Notes under the pieces: generated by a model
What the model was told of the DNA's origin: nothing
The model's database searches: none
The model's input: only the letters and a program-made list of their open reading frames with translations
Assembly: GCA_017303475.1 (NCBI GenBank)
Contig: JAFLBO010000044.1
Location: forward strand, 1-32,768
Direction of reading: 5' to 3'
DNA: 32,768 nucleotides
Origin: Chitinophagales bacterium
Lineage (GTDB): Bacteria > Bacteroidota > Bacteroidia > Chitinophagales > Saprospiraceae
Translations under genes and position numbers: made by a program
In this document: positions 30,715 to 32,768 of the stretch, in pieces
How positions within the stretch are numbered: the stretch's first letter is position 1
Layout: each line of letters opens with the position of its first letter

Positions 30715-32583
30715 TTATTCTCTGGCCAGGCCTCTGATTTTTCTTGTCTGGCCCAGTTGTTCTAATTGTTTACGCAAACTGGCGGCATCTCCGATTTCGC
30801 GGAAGGCAAAATATTGCAATCCACCGCTTAGTATGGTTACCAAAAAGAAAAAATACATCAAAACACCCGCCGCGCAGGTGGTGGAAATGGTACTGTAAGC
30901 AGCCATGGCGCCCTCAGCCGGCGGCACAAACCAACTGAATAATTCCAGCGCCATTTCCCAGATGGGCGATTCCAGAAACATGAAAAACAACAGGTTCAGA
31001 GCGCCTACCAACAAGCCAATACCCATAGCCGGCCCCCAGCGAATGAGCTGAAAAGTGCGCATTAATGCCTTGAATGGATTGGGTGTCTCAAAATAAATAA
31101 CCGCAGACCAAAGTGCCAGAAACGGGAACACAATCCAGGAAACCATCACGCCAAAAGCTTGCGAAAGCAACTCCAGCGCAGCAGCAAATGCCGGCATCAG
31201 CGCCAATAGCGGCAGCCCTGCCAGCAAGGCTTTTTTAGGAGAAAAATCCCGGCGCATCTCTGGTTCCATTTCTTGCTCCATGGCCCTGAACGCAGCCACC
31301 GCAATACCCGCCAGCAATATTATCTGGAAAAAATACAAACCGCCAGGGTGTTCTCTGCTGAAAAAATCGCCCAGTCCACCCAGAATATCCATGGGCCAAT
31401 AAGGCACGTCCGGAAACAAAAAGGTATCCGCCGCGGGTTTGTCAGACCAACCAAAGGCCCAGCCGGCAAATGCAGCCGTGGTAGCAAACAAACCCAGCAG
31501 GGTAGTGCGCGGATGCCTGGATAGCACCGTGAACACATCCGATAATATTTCGCCCACTGTTTTGATGCTGTAAAAATCCACCGCATGGTCGCGTGTGGGC
31601 GGGAGCTCTTTGTCAATAGGCACTGGTTTAAATGCGCCGCTCCGGTGTTTATGCCAGGGCAGCCAAACAAAATACCACAACACAAACAACAGGGATGTGG
31701 CAATAAATGCCGCCCGGATAGGATCAGGTGTTTCGGTAAAACGGGTCAGAAAACTCTCAAAAAAGCCAGCCAAAACAATGATTGGTACAATGCCTATGAA
31801 AATCTTGAGTCCCCGGCGCATACTCAATTGAAACGCCTGTACCCGACGGTATGTGCCAGGAAATAACAGCCCCGAGCCGGCTACCAGGCCGGATGCGCCG
31901 GCAATGATGATGGCGCTGATTTCCAGCGTGCCATGTATCCAAATGGTGAGAAAAGACTCCCAAAACACACCCTGTTCCACAAAAAAGTACTGAAAAGCGC
32001 CTACCATGATGCCGTTGTACAACATGATAAACACCGTGCCAATGGAAGCCAGTACCCCGAAAATAGCTGTGCGCAAAGCCACAAACATGTTGTTGGCTGT
32101 TATGCCTGCCGTCATACCCAATGGCCCGGAATCCTTGTACACCGCCATCGGATCGCCGTTTTCAATATTGGTAAGGGTCATGTCTACATAACCATCGCCG
32201 AGAATAACCCGGGCAAAATCCGGGTTTAGTATACTGGAAACCACCCCGATGGTGAACGATAACACAAAAAGCGTGAACGACAAAAGCAGGGCTTGCCTGG
32301 ACTCCCACATAATGCGGGGCAATTCATCTGTCCAAAACAAACGCAAACGCTCGGCCGGAAAGCGCCGGCCGCGATAGATGTTGTGAAAAACGCGCTGGGC
32401 AAGGGAGTTCAGAAAAACTCGCACCGAACGGTTGGGATAAAACGTACGGGCGTACGACAGATCGTCGGTAACCTGAATGAACAGATCGTTCAGTTTTTCA
32501 GGATCCTTGCGGTCTTCGCGGAGCATTTTTTCAAACTCCGCCCATTTTTCCCGGTTCTGTTCGATGAATTTTGTCTCTTTCAT
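30715..32583 (-). CDS. SpoIIM-like membrane protein with extra C-terminal membrane half
   Basis: The protein is 622 residues from the chosen start M-K-E-T-K-F. An upstream in-frame start would add a low-quality stretch past the -7 element at 32607-32614. The first about 320 residues match the SpoIIM-like family. A soluble helical N-terminus is followed by membrane helices, with N-N-M-F-V-A-L-R-T-A-I-F-G and I-W-I-H-G-T-L-E-I-S-A-I-I-I-A-G-A between them. The remaining about 300 residues form a second hydrophobic block with at least five helices, not part of the usual family length (about 330). This protein may therefore be a fusion. The neighbouring DUF4129 gene fits the known association. 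The role is likely membrane remodelling or stress; the substrate is unknown. Confidence 0.85.
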   Translation of the reverse strand: MKETKFIEQNREKWAEFEKMLREDRKDPEKLNDLFIQVTDDLSYARTFYPNRSVRVFLNSLAQRVFHNIYRGRRFPAERLRLFWTDELPRIMWESRQALLLSFTLFVLSFTIGVVSSILNPDFARVILGDGYVDMTLTNIENGDPMAVYKDSGPLGMTAGITANNMFVALRTAIFGVLASIGTVFIMLYNGIMVGAFQYFFVEQGVFWESFLTIWIHGTLEISAIIIAGASGLVAGSGLLFPGTYRRVQAFQLSMRRGLKIFIGIVPIIVLAGFFESFLTRFTETPDPIRAAFIATSLLFVLWYFVWLPWHKHRSGAFKPVPIDKELPPTRDHAVDFYSIKTVGEILSDVFTVLSRHPRTTLLGLFATTAAFAGWAFGWSDKPAADTFLFPDVPYWPMDILGGLGDFFSREHPGGLYFFQIILLAGIAVAAFRAMEQEMEPEMRRDFSPKKALLAGLPLLALMPAFAAALELLSQAFGVMVSWIVFPFLALWSAVIYFETPNPFKALMRTFQLIRWGPAMGIGLLVGALNLLFFMFLESPIWEMALELFSWFVPPAEGAMAAYSTISTTCAAGVLMYFFFLVTILSGGLQYFAFREIGDAASLRKQLEQLGQTRKIRGLARE

Positions 32584-32606
32584 AGGCGCTCGCTGGGGTG
32601 CTACGG

Positions 32607-32614
32607 CAAAAGTA
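32607..32614 (-). promoter_or_regulatory. -7 promoter element before the SpoIIM-like gene
   Basis: On the minus strand the bases read TACTTTTG, fitting TAnnTTTG. It is about 24 bp before the chosen start at 32583, which supports that start over an in-frame ATG at 32694. Bases 32615-32768 show no gene. Confidence 0.5.
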
Positions 32615-32768
32615 GGGTTTTTATGGAATGTTGGAAGACTTAGAGCATGTTGGGGATTTTCTTGCCGGGCCAAAAACTGTCCTTTTTCCGCCATTTTTCA
32701 CCTTTTTTCAGTCACGTAACTCAGGCTATGCTTCTTCAAAAACGCAAAAACTGACGAAAAAAGCTCAA

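Noticed and set aside
32584..32694. Longer start for the SpoIIM-like protein
   Set aside because: The extension crosses a good -7 promoter element on the same strand and has no family-like features.

Overview
The window looks like a chromosomal segment of a Bacteroidota bacterium, probably Saprospiria- or Chitinophagia-like. Three things point there. Promoters have the Bacteroidota -7 form TAnnTTTG. Leaders are A-rich without Shine-Dalgarno sequences. The gene families are typical: DUF3592, DUF4129/SpoIIM, DUF4145, an OxyR with E. coli-like cysteine spacing, and TetR-RND operons. The species cannot be fixed from sequence alone. No rRNA, tRNA, CRISPR array or intact transposase gene was seen.

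Layout. 1-5.6 kb holds accessory envelope or exported genes (a DUF4440-like protein, a DUF3592 protein, an ankyrin protein, a small outer-membrane-type protein and a serine-hydrolase lipoprotein), separated by several small dispersed repeat families. 5.6-15.3 kb is an AT-richer, defence-like island. It contains a DUF262-HNH (GmrSD-like) gene, a DUF4145 gene, a four-gene restriction-modification-like operon and a DUF2971 gene. The operon consists of a SAM-binding methylase half, an NPPY-bearing Eco57I-type methylase, a small unknown protein and a GIY-YIG nuclease fused to an SF2 helicase. The NPPY methylase carries an in-frame G9 tract, and its 3' half is AT-richer than its 5' half.

15.3-19.5 kb carries katG and a divergently oriented oxyR, separated by about 900 bp of repeats with a candidate OxyR site. 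19.5-26.75 kb is a seven-gene efflux operon: small membrane protein, TetR, Met/His/Cys-containing lipoprotein, cupin, TolC, membrane-fusion protein and RND pump. It has a perfect palindromic operator at its promoter and a near-copy inside the first codons of the tolC-like gene. The 3' 147 bp of oxyR recurs as an in-frame, about 95% identical remnant at 26757-26903, immediately after the pump gene. The differences are almost all synonymous, so the whole efflux block appears to have been inserted beside oxyR by recombination.

26.9-32.6 kb is on the minus strand. A SpoIIM-like membrane protein with an extra C-terminal membrane half and a DUF4129 protein are followed by an FAD/NAD(P) oxidoreductase and a NapH/NosR-like polyferredoxin membrane protein, which may pass electrons to one another. 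Long fold-back repeats sit between these genes.
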